NCBI GenBank assembly: GCA_965213935.1
Contig: CBDCAO010000012.1
Location: 1,116,001 to 1,180,000 of the forward strand
Length of the DNA stretch: 64,000 nt
Direction of reading: 5' to 3'
Source of the DNA: Bin52 sp965213935
Lineage (GTDB): Bacteria > Pseudomonadota > Alphaproteobacteria > Thalassobaculales > Thalassobaculaceae
The position numbers and the translations under genes are program-made. The notes beneath the pieces are model-generated. The model searched no databases. It was not told where the DNA came from and saw only the letters and a program-made list of their open reading frames with translations. Shown here piece after piece: positions 15,331 to 23,224 of the stretch. Each line of letters starts with the position of its first letter. Position 1 is the first letter of the stretch.

Positions 15331-17544
15331 TCAGGCTGCGGCCTTTCTCCTTCGGGTCCACTTGCTGACCGGCTTCATCGATTTCCTGGGATACGACCGT
15401 CCCGGCCGGAGCCGGCCGCGCACCTTGAGGATTCCCTCGGCCATCCGGGTCACGGCCTGCGCGACGGCTTCGGCCTGCGCGAGCAGCATCTCCTCGATGT
15501 TGGCGGCCACGATCGCGATCGCGTTTCTGAAGTTCACGGCCTGGCGTTCCTTTCCCTGCTCGCGGATGTCTGCGAGCAGGTCGTCGCCATGCCCGGAAAG
15601 CAGCCGCGTCATGGCGATCAGGTTGAAGTGGGCGTAGAGTTCCTGGCGCACGCCGCGCTCGGTCCGGCCGTGGAACTCGTCCACCGCGATGGTTCGCTTC
15701 GAGACCTTGTACAGCTCCTCGATTCCCCACCGTCCATGGTAGAGATGGCCAAGATCCTCGGCGGAGACGTGGCCGGCATCGAGCAGTGTCGTGACGAGAT
15801 GGCAGTCGTCGCCGTCCGTCTTGCAGCGGACCAGCCGGAGGTCGACCGGATCGAAGCGCTCGCCGGGCCGACGTTCGGCAAGCTCTCGCTGCGTGTCCGG
15901 TCCCGGGGCGGCGGTGACGACGGTCTCGGTGCGGTCGCCCTCCATGAAGTCCCTGAAGGCGCCCACGCGGTTGCGCTGGAGCCGGAACACCGGATGGGCG
16001 CCCGTGCGGATGACGGCGTACAGGAGCTCGAACGAGAAGTATCCCCGGTCGAACACGACGACGTCGCCGGCCTCCAGGGCGTGCAGGTGGCCCATGGCCG
16101 CGGCCCGCTCGCAGGCGCGGGCGGAGAGCGAGAAGTCGACCGGGACCTTGGTGTCGAGCCGGTACAGGCAGGACACCAGCCCCTGCGGATAGTGGGCGCC
16201 GCCGTGCGGGAGCGGGTAGCCGGCATCGACCAGCGTCCGGGGCAGGTTCATCTTCGTTCCGTCGACCGCGAACGGGCGGCGGCCCTTCCAGCGCCCGCCC
16301 TCGCCGCCGTGGCGGAGGATCTCGCGGTGAAGGTCCAGGAACAGCTCCTCGTGCACCCTTTGCCGGGCCTTGCAGATCGACGAGGCGGCCACCGGCTCGC
16401 GTTGAGGCAGGGCGATCCCCAGCTTGCGGCACTGCTCCCAGAGCTCGGCGGTCACGGTCGCGTAGCCCTTCTCCCCCCGCGACAGGACCAGCCGGAACAC
16501 GAACAGCATCACGATGAGGCTGTTGAGGACCCGCCGCCGCTTCATCCAGCGGCGGTCGTGCGCGTCGGCCAGCGCCGTGGCGGCGTCGACGACCTGCAGC
16601 CACGCCGCGACCAGCGGATCGTCCCGGTCGGGACGCGGCGGGCGCGGCGAGCGTGCCGGAGCCGCGCGCCCCTGGAGGACGTCGCGGAAGTCCCGGCCGA
16701 GGGGAAGGACGAGGATCTCCTTCGCCGGCTTCGCCCGCCGGCCCGACTTCCGGCCGGCGGTCATTCCGATGCGCTCCCAGTTGGCGGCGCGGTAGCACGC
16801 CCCGTCGAAGCGCGTCGGGTCGATGAACGTCTCGCACAGCACGGGGCGGCAGCCGTGGCGGCGCTCCCACTCCCCGGGAAGGCGGGCCGCCGCCATGCCG
16901 AGGACCCGCGAGGCAAGGTTCGTCACGGCCACCCATGGAAACACGATGAAGCGGGAATTGCCCAGCACCAGGTGCAGCCGGCGCTCGCGGTCCGGTCCGC
17001 TCCATCCGATCCATTCGTCGCGCGCCGGCAGCGTCCGCGACGCCGCCTCGAACAGCAGGCAGCCGAGGCGGCGGCCGTCACGGTCCAGGACGAACCAGCG
17101 CAGGTGCGGGCCGAACGGGCGCGGACAGCCCAGGTAGTGATGGCGGTCGACAAGCTCGTTCCACTCCGCCTTCTCGTCGGGACCGTCCGCGGCGTGCAGC
17201 GACAGAGGCTCGAGGGCGGACAGCTCGCAGGCGATCTCCGGCTGCGGGTCCGATGCCGCCGTGTGGCAGATCGGCGGCAGCGCGCCGGAGCCGGTGCTCC
17301 GCTTCTCCGGAAGCGTCAGGATCCCGAACCCCTCCAGCTGCTCCAGCATGCGGAGGCAGGCCGACACGCGGTAGTCGCCCTTGGGCGTGTTCCAGTTCAG
17401 GTGCTCGCAGATCGTCTTCGCGAGCTCGTTGCGGGTGTTGTTGGGAAGCAGCGCCACCGTCTCCTGGATGTCGGCGATCTGGCGCCGCGTCAGGCGGCGG
17501 CCGAAAAAGGTGGTCGTCTCAAGGCGCTCGATCCGCGGATCCAT
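15331..17544 (-). CDS. DruA-like (DUF4338) domain fused to an IS4-family DDE transposase
   Basis: Protein of 737 residues with two parts. Residues about 10-290 match the DUF4338/DruA family: LVDRHHYLGC...GPHLRWFV, EWIGWS, LVLGNSRFIVFPWVAVTNLA, SRVLGMAAARLPGEW and YRAANWERIGMTAG. After a proline-rich linker (near 295-310), residues about 330-700 form an IS4 DDE transposase: Asp428 in AVDGTKM, Asp499 in VVFDRGYFS and Glu609. Tyr602, Arg605, Glu609 and Lys616 make an exact Y-(2)-R-(3)-E-(6)-K motif. The ATG at 17544 follows a GGAGCGGGAG stretch. DruA is known from the Druantia defence system; its biochemical activity here is unknown. All catalytic DDE residues are present. Confidence 0.9.
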   Translation of the reverse strand: MDPRIERLETTTFFGRRLTRRQIADIQETVALLPNNTRNELAKTICEHLNWNTPKGDYRVSACLRMLEQLEGFGILTLPEKRSTGSGALPPICHTAASDPQPEIACELSALEPLSLHAADGPDEKAEWNELVDRHHYLGCPRPFGPHLRWFVLDRDGRRLGCLLFEAASRTLPARDEWIGWSGPDRERRLHLVLGNSRFIVFPWVAVTNLASRVLGMAAARLPGEWERRHGCRPVLCETFIDPTRFDGACYRAANWERIGMTAGRKSGRRAKPAKEILVLPLGRDFRDVLQGRAAPARSPRPPRPDRDDPLVAAWLQVVDAATALADAHDRRWMKRRRVLNSLIVMLFVFRLVLSRGEKGYATVTAELWEQCRKLGIALPQREPVAASSICKARQRVHEELFLDLHREILRHGGEGGRWKGRRPFAVDGTKMNLPRTLVDAGYPLPHGGAHYPQGLVSCLYRLDTKVPVDFSLSARACERAAAMGHLHALEAGDVVVFDRGYFSFELLYAVIRTGAHPVFRLQRNRVGAFRDFMEGDRTETVVTAAPGPDTQRELAERRPGERFDPVDLRLVRCKTDGDDCHLVTTLLDAGHVSAEDLGHLYHGRWGIEELYKVSKRTIAVDEFHGRTERGVRQELYAHFNLIAMTRLLSGHGDDLLADIREQGKERQAVNFRNAIAIVAANIEEMLLAQAEAVAQAVTRMAEGILKVRGRLRPGRSYPRKSMKPVSKWTRRRKAAA

Positions 17545-17704
17545 CGCTCCCGCTCCGGAAGATGTAGTGTCCCGCAGCCTGGATTGCACGGACCGGCGGA
17601 AGTGTCAACCCCCCTGTGCCAAAAAATCCGCACCGGCGCCGACTGCCATGGAACAACGGCCTCGCGGGAGCGAAAGAAAGTCCGGCCAGACCTTGCGGTC
17701 AAAA

Positions 17705-17716
17705 GAAATGCCATTG
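17705..17716 (+). repeat. IS right terminal inverted repeat
   Basis: GAAATGCCATTG, the inverse of the left end, immediately followed by the second target-site copy. Confidence 0.88.
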
Positions 17717-17726
17717 CCCGAACCCC
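17717..17726 (+). repeat. Right copy of the 10-bp target-site duplication
   Basis: CCCGAACCCC, identical to 15228-15237. It lies four bases before the stop of purK, which the insertion does not touch. Confidence 0.9.
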
Positions 17727-17730
17727 GGGT

Positions 17731-18810
17731 TCAGACGGTCCTTGCGACGCGGTTGACGTGCCCCATCTTGCGCCCCGGCCGGGTTTCGGACTTGCCATAG
17801 AGATGCAGCCGCGCGCCGGGCTCGTCCAGGATGTCGGCCCAGTTGTCCGCCGCCTCGCCGATCAGGTTCCTCATCACGGTCGGATGCAGCAGGTCCGCGG
17901 GCCCGGGCGCGTGTCCGGTGACCGTGCGCACCAGCTGTTCGAACTGGCTGGTGGCCGCACCATCGATGGTCCAGTGCCCGGAGTTGTGGGGTCGCGGCGC
18001 GAGCTCGTTCATCAGCAGGGAGCCGTCGGCGAGCAGGAACATCTCGACAGCCAGAACTCCGACCAGCCCGGCGGCCTCGGCGAGCGTCACCGCGATGCGG
18101 TACGCCGCTGCCGCTGCCGCGGCAGGAACGTCGGCCGGTGCGATGGTGGTGTCGAGAATGTGGTTCTCGTGCCGGTTCTCGACCACGCAGTAGGGGATCG
18201 GCAGGCCGTCGACACCCCGTGCGACGATGACCGAGACCTCGCGCTCGAAGTCCACGAACCCCTCGAGGATCGCGTCGCCGGTGGCAAGGGCCGTCCAGGC
18301 CGGTTCCAGGTCCTCCGGTGCACGCAGGACCGCCTGGCCCTTGCCGTCGTAGCCGAACCTGCAGGTCTTCAGCACCGCGGGAAAGCCGATGGCGTCGGCC
18401 GCGGCGGACAGCATGCTTCGGTCGGTCACGTGTCGCCAGCGGGCAACCGGAACCCGGTTCGCGACCGCGAACTCCTTTTCGCGCACCCGGTGCTGTGACA
18501 CTGCGAGCAGGGCGGCGCCGGGTCGGACCGGAACCCGTTCCCCGATCCGGCGCACCGATGCGAGCGGGATGTTCTCGAATTCGTAGGTGACGACGTCAAC
18601 GGCGTCTGCAAAGGCGTCAAGCGCGTCGCTGTCGCCGAATTCGGCCACCGTTACGCGATCGGTGACCTGGGAGGCCGGGCTGTCGGCCTCGGGGGTGTAG
18701 ACATGGCACCGGTATCCGAGCCGAGCCGCGGCCAGGACCGTCATGCGGCCGAGTTGCCCGCCGCCCAGGATGCCGATCACGCTGCCCGGGCCGAGCCTCG
18801 CGGTCAGCAC
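17731..18810 (-). CDS. purK: PurK, N5-carboxyaminoimidazole ribonucleotide synthetase
   Basis: ATP-grasp enzyme of 359 residues in purine synthesis, making N5-CAIR from AIR, bicarbonate and ATP. GSVIGILGGGQLGRMTVLAA opens the protein, TYEFENIP and KTCRFGYDGKGQ follow, and the ATP-grasp metal site is NELAPRPHNSGHWTIDG. I use the GTG at 18810, which overlaps the purE stop by seven bases and puts the protein start where homologues begin; upstream in-frame codons lie within purE. purE-purK is a standard two-gene operon. The 3' end originally overlapped COQ9 on the other strand. Confidence 0.92.
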   Translation of the reverse strand: MLTARLGPGSVIGILGGGQLGRMTVLAAARLGYRCHVYTPEADSPASQVTDRVTVAEFGDSDALDAFADAVDVVTYEFENIPLASVRRIGERVPVRPGAALLAVSQHRVREKEFAVANRVPVARWRHVTDRSMLSAAADAIGFPAVLKTCRFGYDGKGQAVLRAPEDLEPAWTALATGDAILEGFVDFEREVSVIVARGVDGLPIPYCVVENRHENHILDTTIAPADVPAAAAAAAYRIAVTLAEAAGLVGVLAVEMFLLADGSLLMNELAPRPHNSGHWTIDGAATSQFEQLVRTVTGHAPGPADLLHPTVMRNLIGEAADNWADILDEPGARLHLYGKSETRPGRKMGHVNRVARTV

Positions 18811-19310
18811 GGGTCTTGCGGCACCTCGCCCACCGCCTCCGCCTGCGCCTGCCGCCACGCGTCAAGCCGCCCTGCAAGGTCCTCGTCGCCGGTTGCGAGA
18901 ATGGCGGCCGCCAGCAGGGCGGCGTTCGCCGCCCCGGCACTGCCGATCGCGAGTGTGCCAACCGGGATGCCGCGGGGCATCTGCACGATTGACAGCAGGC
19001 TGTCGAGCCCGCTCAGCGCCCGGCTCTCGACCGGGACGCCGAGCACAGGCACCGAGGTCTGGGCCGCGACCATTCCCGGCAGGTGAGCCGCTCCCCCGGC
19101 ACCCGCGATGATGACCCTGAGCCCGCGGCCGCGGGCTTCGCGTGCGTAGCTCGTCATCCGGTCCGGCGTGCGGTGCGCGGACACCAGGCGCGCCTCGTAG
19201 TCGATCGCAAGTTCCTCGAGAATGGCCGCGGCCTGCCGCATGGTCGGCCAGTCCGACTGGCTTCCCATGATCAGTCCGACACGGGGGCGGGAGGGCGCCT
19301 GCTGTCCCAT
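18804..19310 (-). CDS. purE: PurE, N5-carboxyaminoimidazole ribonucleotide mutase
   Basis: Mutase of 168 residues converting N5-CAIR to CAIR. GLIMGSQSDWPTMRQAA is the class I PurE substrate-binding start; SAHRTPDRM contains the catalytic His, and GAGGAAHLPGMVAA and QMPRGIPVGTLAIG complete the site. The start at 19310 has GGAGAACGCC just upstream. It lies directly before purK and shares seven bases with it. Confidence 0.95.
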   Translation of the reverse strand: MGQQAPSRPRVGLIMGSQSDWPTMRQAAAILEELAIDYEARLVSAHRTPDRMTSYAREARGRGLRVIIAGAGGAAHLPGMVAAQTSVPVLGVPVESRALSGLDSLLSIVQMPRGIPVGTLAIGSAGAANAALLAAAILATGDEDLAGRLDAWRQAQAEAVGEVPQDPC

Positions 19311-19350
19311 GGCGTTCTCCGGTGCGTCTCGCGGCTGCCCGACCTGCCGC

Positions 19351-19551
19351 TCAGGCGATGATGTCCGGCAACAGGTCACTCTCGATCTGGGCGATCTGGT
19401 CCCTGAGCGCCAGTTTTCGCTTCTTCAGCCGTGTCAGGCGCAGTTGATCGAATCCGGTCGGGCGGGACAGGCTGTCGATCACGCTGTCCAGGTCTCGGTG
19501 CTCCTCGCGCAGCTGGTGCAGGCGCACCTTGACTTCCTCCCTGTCCCGCAT
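19351..19551 (-). CDS. YdcH-type DUF465 protein
   Basis: Short helical protein of about 66 residues. The pattern LHQLREEHRDLDSVIDSL...LTRLKKRKLALRDQIAQIES is typical of DUF465 (YdcH/SlyX-like), with a central basic KKRKL segment in a likely coiled coil. Function is not established. A GTG at 19557 would add two residues and is equally possible: the GGGAAGAG site lies four bases from the GTG and ten from the ATG. It is just upstream of purE in the same direction and head-to-head with a second DUF465 gene. Confidence 0.82.
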   Translation of the reverse strand: MRDREEVKVRLHQLREEHRDLDSVIDSLSRPTGFDQLRLTRLKKRKLALRDQIAQIESDLLPDIIA

Positions 19552-19662
19552 GCTCACGATGCTCTTCCCGCCCGTCTACAGGATGGCGGGTCATAGCAAG
19601 GTTCGTCGTGCATGAACAGCGGCAACGGCGGTGCGCGCGCACGCCATTCCGGTTCATCGAGA

Positions 19663-19691
19663 TTGCACCCGGCGCGGCCCCGCAATAGACT
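19663..19691 (+). promoter_or_regulatory. Weak candidate promoter for the second DUF465 gene
   Basis: TTGCAC and TAGACT are 17 bases apart, about 48 bases upstream of the ATG at 19739, within the divergent spacer. Only a partial consensus match. Confidence 0.3.
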
Positions 19692-19738
19692 TTGAGCCTT
19701 CGCTCGACCGACCAGTCCAGTACAGACGGAGGACGCAG

Positions 19739-19915
19739 ATGACGGATACGGCACGGACGGACGAACTGCGTGCACGTCACGCCGAACTGGATCGCCTGCT
19801 GGCAGAAGAACAGGCGAGGCCCATGCCGGACAGCGGTATCCTGTCAGACCTCAAACGGCGCAAGCTTGCGCTCAAGGACCAGATCGCGAGTGCCGAAGGA
19901 GCTGTCGACGCCTGA
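19739..19915 (+). CDS. YdcH-type DUF465 protein, second copy
   Basis: Protein of 58 residues: ELRARHAELDRLLAEEQARP followed by SDLKRRKLALKDQIA. It shares the (K/R)RKLALxDQIA block with the DUF465 protein encoded on the other strand nearby, and the same predicted helical hairpin. CGGAGG lies six bases upstream of the ATG, a strong ribosome site. A head-to-head pair of DUF465 genes may have arisen by duplication. Function unknown. Confidence 0.85.
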   Translation: MTDTARTDELRARHAELDRLLAEEQARPMPDSGILSDLKRRKLALKDQIASAEGAVDA

Positions 19916-19931
19916 ACGGTGCCGCGATGCG

Positions 19932-20507
19932 TCACGGCTCGAAGAAGACCGTCTCGCGCTCACCCCTGAGATGGATGTCGAAGAGATAGACCCCGTCGCG
20001 CGAGCCGGGTACGGCGAGAAGGGTGTCCCGGCGCTCGGGCGGAACGGCCAACAGCACCGGGTCGGATGCATTCGCCTCGGCCTCGTCGGCAAGGTAGACC
20101 CGGGTGAATGCGTGGCGCGGCATGCCCCGCATGAACAGGATCACGTTCAGGTGCGGCGCCTGGCCGTCGCCCGGCGGACCCGGCCGGATCGTCTCGAACA
20201 CGAACCGGTGTTCGGGATCGGTGCCGGTTCCGCATCGCCCGAAGCCGGCGAATCCGGTATTGCTCCTGCCGTCGGGGTAGCGGCCGGTGGCATCCGCCTG
20301 CCAGATCTCGACCATGGCATCCGGCACCGTCTCCTCCTCGGCATCGAAGATCCGGCCCTCCAGGCGCAGTCGCCGGCCAGGGATGTCGGGTCCGGCAATG
20401 GTCCCGTCCGCGATACTGGAGAGCGCGGAGTAGCCGTACTGGCCGGGCGTCAGCCCGAAGGCGAAGAACGGCCCGACGGTCTGTGACGGTGTCTGGCGCC
20501 GGCGCAC
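19932..20507 (-). CDS. pcaG: Protocatechuate 3,4-dioxygenase alpha subunit
   Basis: Alpha subunit of 191 residues. RRQTPSQTVGPFFAFGL is the standard PcaG opening; GRIFDAEEETVPDAMVEIWQADATGRY and a late HLNVILFMRGMPRHAFTRVY follow in the usual order. The alpha chain lacks the full Fe ligand set and forms the active site with PcaH. The enzyme opens the ring of protocatechuate to 3-carboxy-cis,cis-muconate. The gene lies three bases after pcaH, so the two are one operon. Confidence 0.93.
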   Translation of the reverse strand: MRRRQTPSQTVGPFFAFGLTPGQYGYSALSSIADGTIAGPDIPGRRLRLEGRIFDAEEETVPDAMVEIWQADATGRYPDGRSNTGFAGFGRCGTGTDPEHRFVFETIRPGPPGDGQAPHLNVILFMRGMPRHAFTRVYLADEAEANASDPVLLAVPPERRDTLLAVPGSRDGVYLFDIHLRGERETVFFEP

Positions 20508-20510
20508 GGT

Positions 20511-21233
20511 TCAGTCATCCAGCGGCGTGGCCCGGCGGCCGCGCAGCACGATGTCGAACCGGTAACCCAGCGCAAAGCCCTCCTCGGTCACCTGCGGGTC
20601 GTAGTCCATGACCAGAAGGTCGCGGAAGGGGGGCGGCGTGCCTGCGTAGATCGGGTCGTGCGCGAGCAAGGGGTCTCCCGGAAAGTAGCTCTGGGTCACG
20701 AGCCGGGTCACGAAGGCCGGGCCGAACAGCGAGAAGTGGATATGCGCCGGACGCCAGGCGTTGGGATGGTTGCCCCAGGGGTAGGCAGCCGGCTTGATGG
20801 TGATGAACCGGTAGCATCCCCGCTCGTCGGTCACGCAGCGCCCGCCACCGAAGAAGTTGGGGTCGATCGGCGCGTCGTGCTGGTCGGCGGTGTGCATGTA
20901 GCGCCCGGCGGAGTTGCACTGCCAGATCTCGATCAGGGTATCGGGCTGCGCTCGCTCGTCCTCGTCGAGCACCTGGCCGGTCACGATGATCCGCTCGCCG
21001 AGCGGCGCGCCCTCGGTCACCCCGTTTCGTGTCAGGTCGTGGTCGAGCGGCTGCAGGGCGCCGTGCCCGTAGACGGGTCCGGTGAGTTCCGAAAGGGTCT
21101 GGACCAGCGGGATCGCCGGCCGTCCGGGGCTTCGGGACACGCTTGAGTGGTAGTCGGGCACCACCCAGCCCGGCTGGGTTTCCGGATCGAACGGTGCGTA
21201 TCCGGGCAGGTCCCGGTTGCTGGTATCGGACAT
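20511..21233 (-). CDS. pcaH: Protocatechuate 3,4-dioxygenase beta subunit
   Basis: Catalytic subunit of 240 residues. The intradiol Fe(III) ligands can be read: Tyr in AGRYMHTADQH, Tyr in CYRFITIKPAAYPW (first or second Tyr), and two His in WRPAHIHFSLFG. LIEIWQCNSAGRY is the intradiol dioxygenase signature. The ATG at 21233 has GGGAGGGTGGCG upstream. It is the first gene of pcaHG, with glycerate kinase 14 bases upstream in the same direction, perhaps in one transcript. Confidence 0.94.
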   Translation of the reverse strand: MSDTSNRDLPGYAPFDPETQPGWVVPDYHSSVSRSPGRPAIPLVQTLSELTGPVYGHGALQPLDHDLTRNGVTEGAPLGERIIVTGQVLDEDERAQPDTLIEIWQCNSAGRYMHTADQHDAPIDPNFFGGGRCVTDERGCYRFITIKPAAYPWGNHPNAWRPAHIHFSLFGPAFVTRLVTQSYFPGDPLLAHDPIYAGTPPPFRDLLVMDYDPQVTEEGFALGYRFDIVLRGRRATPLDD

Positions 21234-21247
21234 CGCCACCCTCCCCG

Positions 21248-22555
21248 TCAGCGTGCGGCGTCGATCAGGACAGCCCGGAAATCGTTGACATTGGTCAGGG
21301 TCGGACCGCGCATCACCAGACCGTCAAGACGCGAGAAGAACCCGAATCCGTCGTTGCGCGCAAGGAATTCCGCTGGCCGCAGCCGGGTGTCTGCGGCCCG
21401 GCCCAGGGTCTGCGGCAGGTAGATCGCACCGGCATTGTCACAGGTCCCGTCAATGCCGTCGGTATCGCAGGCGATCGCCGAGATCCGGTCCAGGCAATCG
21501 GTCGACCGTTCGGCCAGGGCGACGGCAAGGCCGAGCAGGAACTCCGCGTTGCGCCCGCCCTCTCCGTCACCGGTGACGGTGACGGTGGTCTCTCCGCCCG
21601 ACAGCAGCACGCAGGGAGGCGGCAGCGGCTGGCCGTGCCGCGCCACCTGACTGGCGATGCCGGCGTGCACGCGTGCAACCTCGCGGGCCTCGCCCTCGAT
21701 CGCGTCACCGAGAATGAGCGGCGTCACCCCGGCCAGGCGTGCCGTCTCCGCCGCCGCGACCAGCGCCTGCTGGGGTGTGGCGACCAGCCGGGCCTCGGCC
21801 CGTCCCAGCCGGGGATCGTCCGGCTTCGGGGTCTCGCTTTCCGGGCGCGCCAGATGCGCGGCCACCGCCGGCGACGGCGTGATGGCGTAGCGTTGCAGCA
21901 CCTCACGCGCGTCGGCGAGGCTGGTCGGGTCCGCGACCGCCGGACCCGATGCGATGACATCGAGCGCGTCACCCGGCACGTCGGAAATCGCCAGGGTCAC
22001 CAGGCGGGCCGGCGCGGCAGCAAGCGCCAGTCGCCCTCCCTTGCTGGCCGACAGGTGCTTGCGCACGCAGTTCATCTCGTGAATGGTCGCCCCGCACGCC
22101 AGCAGGTCTTCGGTCACCCGCTGCTTGTCGGCAAGTTCAAGCCCCTCGGCCGGCAGCGACAGCAGGGACGACCCGCCTCCCGAGACCAGGAAGAGTGCGA
22201 GGTCATCGGGACCGAGACCGCGTGCGAGATCGAGCAGGCGGGCGGCAGCCGCAAGCCCCGCCGCATCCGGAACCGGGTGGGCGGCCTCGACCACTTCGAT
22301 GTGCCGGCACGCGACCGCATGGCCGTACCTCGTCACCACCAGCCCTTCGAGCGCCCGGCCGGGCCGGTTCAGGTCCCACCAGGTCTCGACCGCCCGCGCC
22401 ATCGAGCCACCGGCCTTGCCCGCGCCCACCACCACCACCCGGCCGGCCGGCGGGTCGGCCAGAACCCGGTCGAGGTGCGCAGCAAGGCACCGTTCGGGAT
22501 TGGCGGCAGCAACCGCGGCATCGAACATGGCGTTGAGCAGGTCGACGGAATCCAT
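21248..22555 (-). CDS. Glycerate 2-kinase (MOFRL / DUF4147 type)
   Basis: Kinase of 435 residues. The N-terminal DUF4147 domain shows VVVVGAGKAGGSMARAVE and LVSGGGSSLLSLPAEGL. The MOFRL domain shows LLSGGETTVTVTGDGEGGRNAEF and ACDTDGIDGTCDNAGA. This is the class II glycerate kinase producing 2-phosphoglycerate, or hydroxypyruvate reductase TtuD in older annotation. The substrate could be supplied by the aminotransferase and hydroxyacid dehydrogenase genes nearby, and the product could enter glycolysis at enolase. Confidence 0.9.
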   Translation of the reverse strand: MDSVDLLNAMFDAAVAAANPERCLAAHLDRVLADPPAGRVVVVGAGKAGGSMARAVETWWDLNRPGRALEGLVVTRYGHAVACRHIEVVEAAHPVPDAAGLAAAARLLDLARGLGPDDLALFLVSGGGSSLLSLPAEGLELADKQRVTEDLLACGATIHEMNCVRKHLSASKGGRLALAAAPARLVTLAISDVPGDALDVIASGPAVADPTSLADAREVLQRYAITPSPAVAAHLARPESETPKPDDPRLGRAEARLVATPQQALVAAAETARLAGVTPLILGDAIEGEAREVARVHAGIASQVARHGQPLPPPCVLLSGGETTVTVTGDGEGGRNAEFLLGLAVALAERSTDCLDRISAIACDTDGIDGTCDNAGAIYLPQTLGRAADTRLRPAEFLARNDGFGFFSRLDGLVMRGPTLTNVNDFRAVLIDAAR

Positions 22556-22690
22556 GGTTCACCTTCCCGGCAGGGGCGACGGGTCCCGATGTAGCCCGGG
22601 CGAGGCGGGTCGGGCAATGTTCGGGACCGGTCTTGATTCCGGCACCGCACCCGCGCAGGGTCCCAGCGAACCGCCAGAGGACAGTCTTGC

Positions 22691-23224
22691 ATGGCTCTCG
22701 GGAACACCGCCCCGGAGATTGTCACCGAGCGTCTGAGGCTGCGTTCCTTCAGGGCCGGTGATTTCGAGGAGTACGTCGAGCTTGTCGGACACCCGCTGGT
22801 CGCACGGCACGTCGGCGACGGGACCCCGCTCGACCGGACCGCGGCCTGGCGGCACCTGGCCATGGTTCTGGGGCACTGGATCCTGCGTGGCTGCGGCATG
22901 TGGGCGGTCGAGCACGACGGCCGGATGATCGGCCGGGTCGGCCTGCTGAACCCTGACGGCTGGCCGGCACTCGAACTCGCCTGGGCCCTGCACCCGGGCG
23001 TCTGGAACCGCGGACTGGCGACCGAGGCGGCGGCGGCGGCCATGGACTGGGCGTTCGATGCCTACGGCGCCAACCGGCTGATCAGCATGGTCCGGCCCGA
23101 CAACGCCGCATCGATCAGGGTGGCGGAGAAACTCGGCATGGAGCAGGAGGAACGCCTGGTCCTGCTCGGCCTGCCCGCCCTGGTCTACGCGCGCGGACGC
23201 GACATCAGGCAGGCGTCTCCGTAG
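22691..23224 (+). CDS. GNAT N-acetyltransferase (RimJ/RimL type)
   Basis: Acetyltransferase of 177 residues. IVTERLRLRSFRAGDFEEYVE is the typical RimJ/RimL-group start. WALHPGVWNRGLATEAAAAAMDW contains the acetyl-CoA binding loop (Q/R-x-x-G-x-A form, here NRGLAT), and MVRPDNAASIRVAEKLGM is the conserved C-terminal motif. It probably acetylates a protein N-terminus or small amine. The final 40 bases overlap the converging queA gene. Target unknown. Confidence 0.85.
   Translation: MALGNTAPEIVTERLRLRSFRAGDFEEYVELVGHPLVARHVGDGTPLDRTAAWRHLAMVLGHWILRGCGMWAVEHDGRMIGRVGLLNPDGWPALELAWALHPGVWNRGLATEAAAAAMDWAFDAYGANRLISMVRPDNAASIRVAEKLGMEQEERLVLLGLPALVYARGRDIRQASP

Larger units (their letters stand above)
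15238..17716. mobile_element. IS4-family-like insertion sequence, 2479 bp, with DruA-like/DDE transposase
   Basis: The ends are defined by 12-bp perfect inverted repeats, CAATGGCATTTC at 15238-15249 and its complement at 17705-17716. Both are flanked by an identical 10-bp direct repeat. Ten- to twelve-base duplications are usual for IS4-type elements, and the encoded DDE domain carries the IS4 Y-R-E-K signature. One gene fills most of the element. The intact ORF, ends and target duplication all point to recent transposition. It interrupts the 3' end of the COQ9 gene and leaves purK whole. Confidence 0.93.

Noticed and set aside
15589..18498. A 969-codon open frame opposite the transposase and purK
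   Set aside because: It is the antisense of two clear genes and crosses the IS boundary. Long antisense frames are expected at this GC content.
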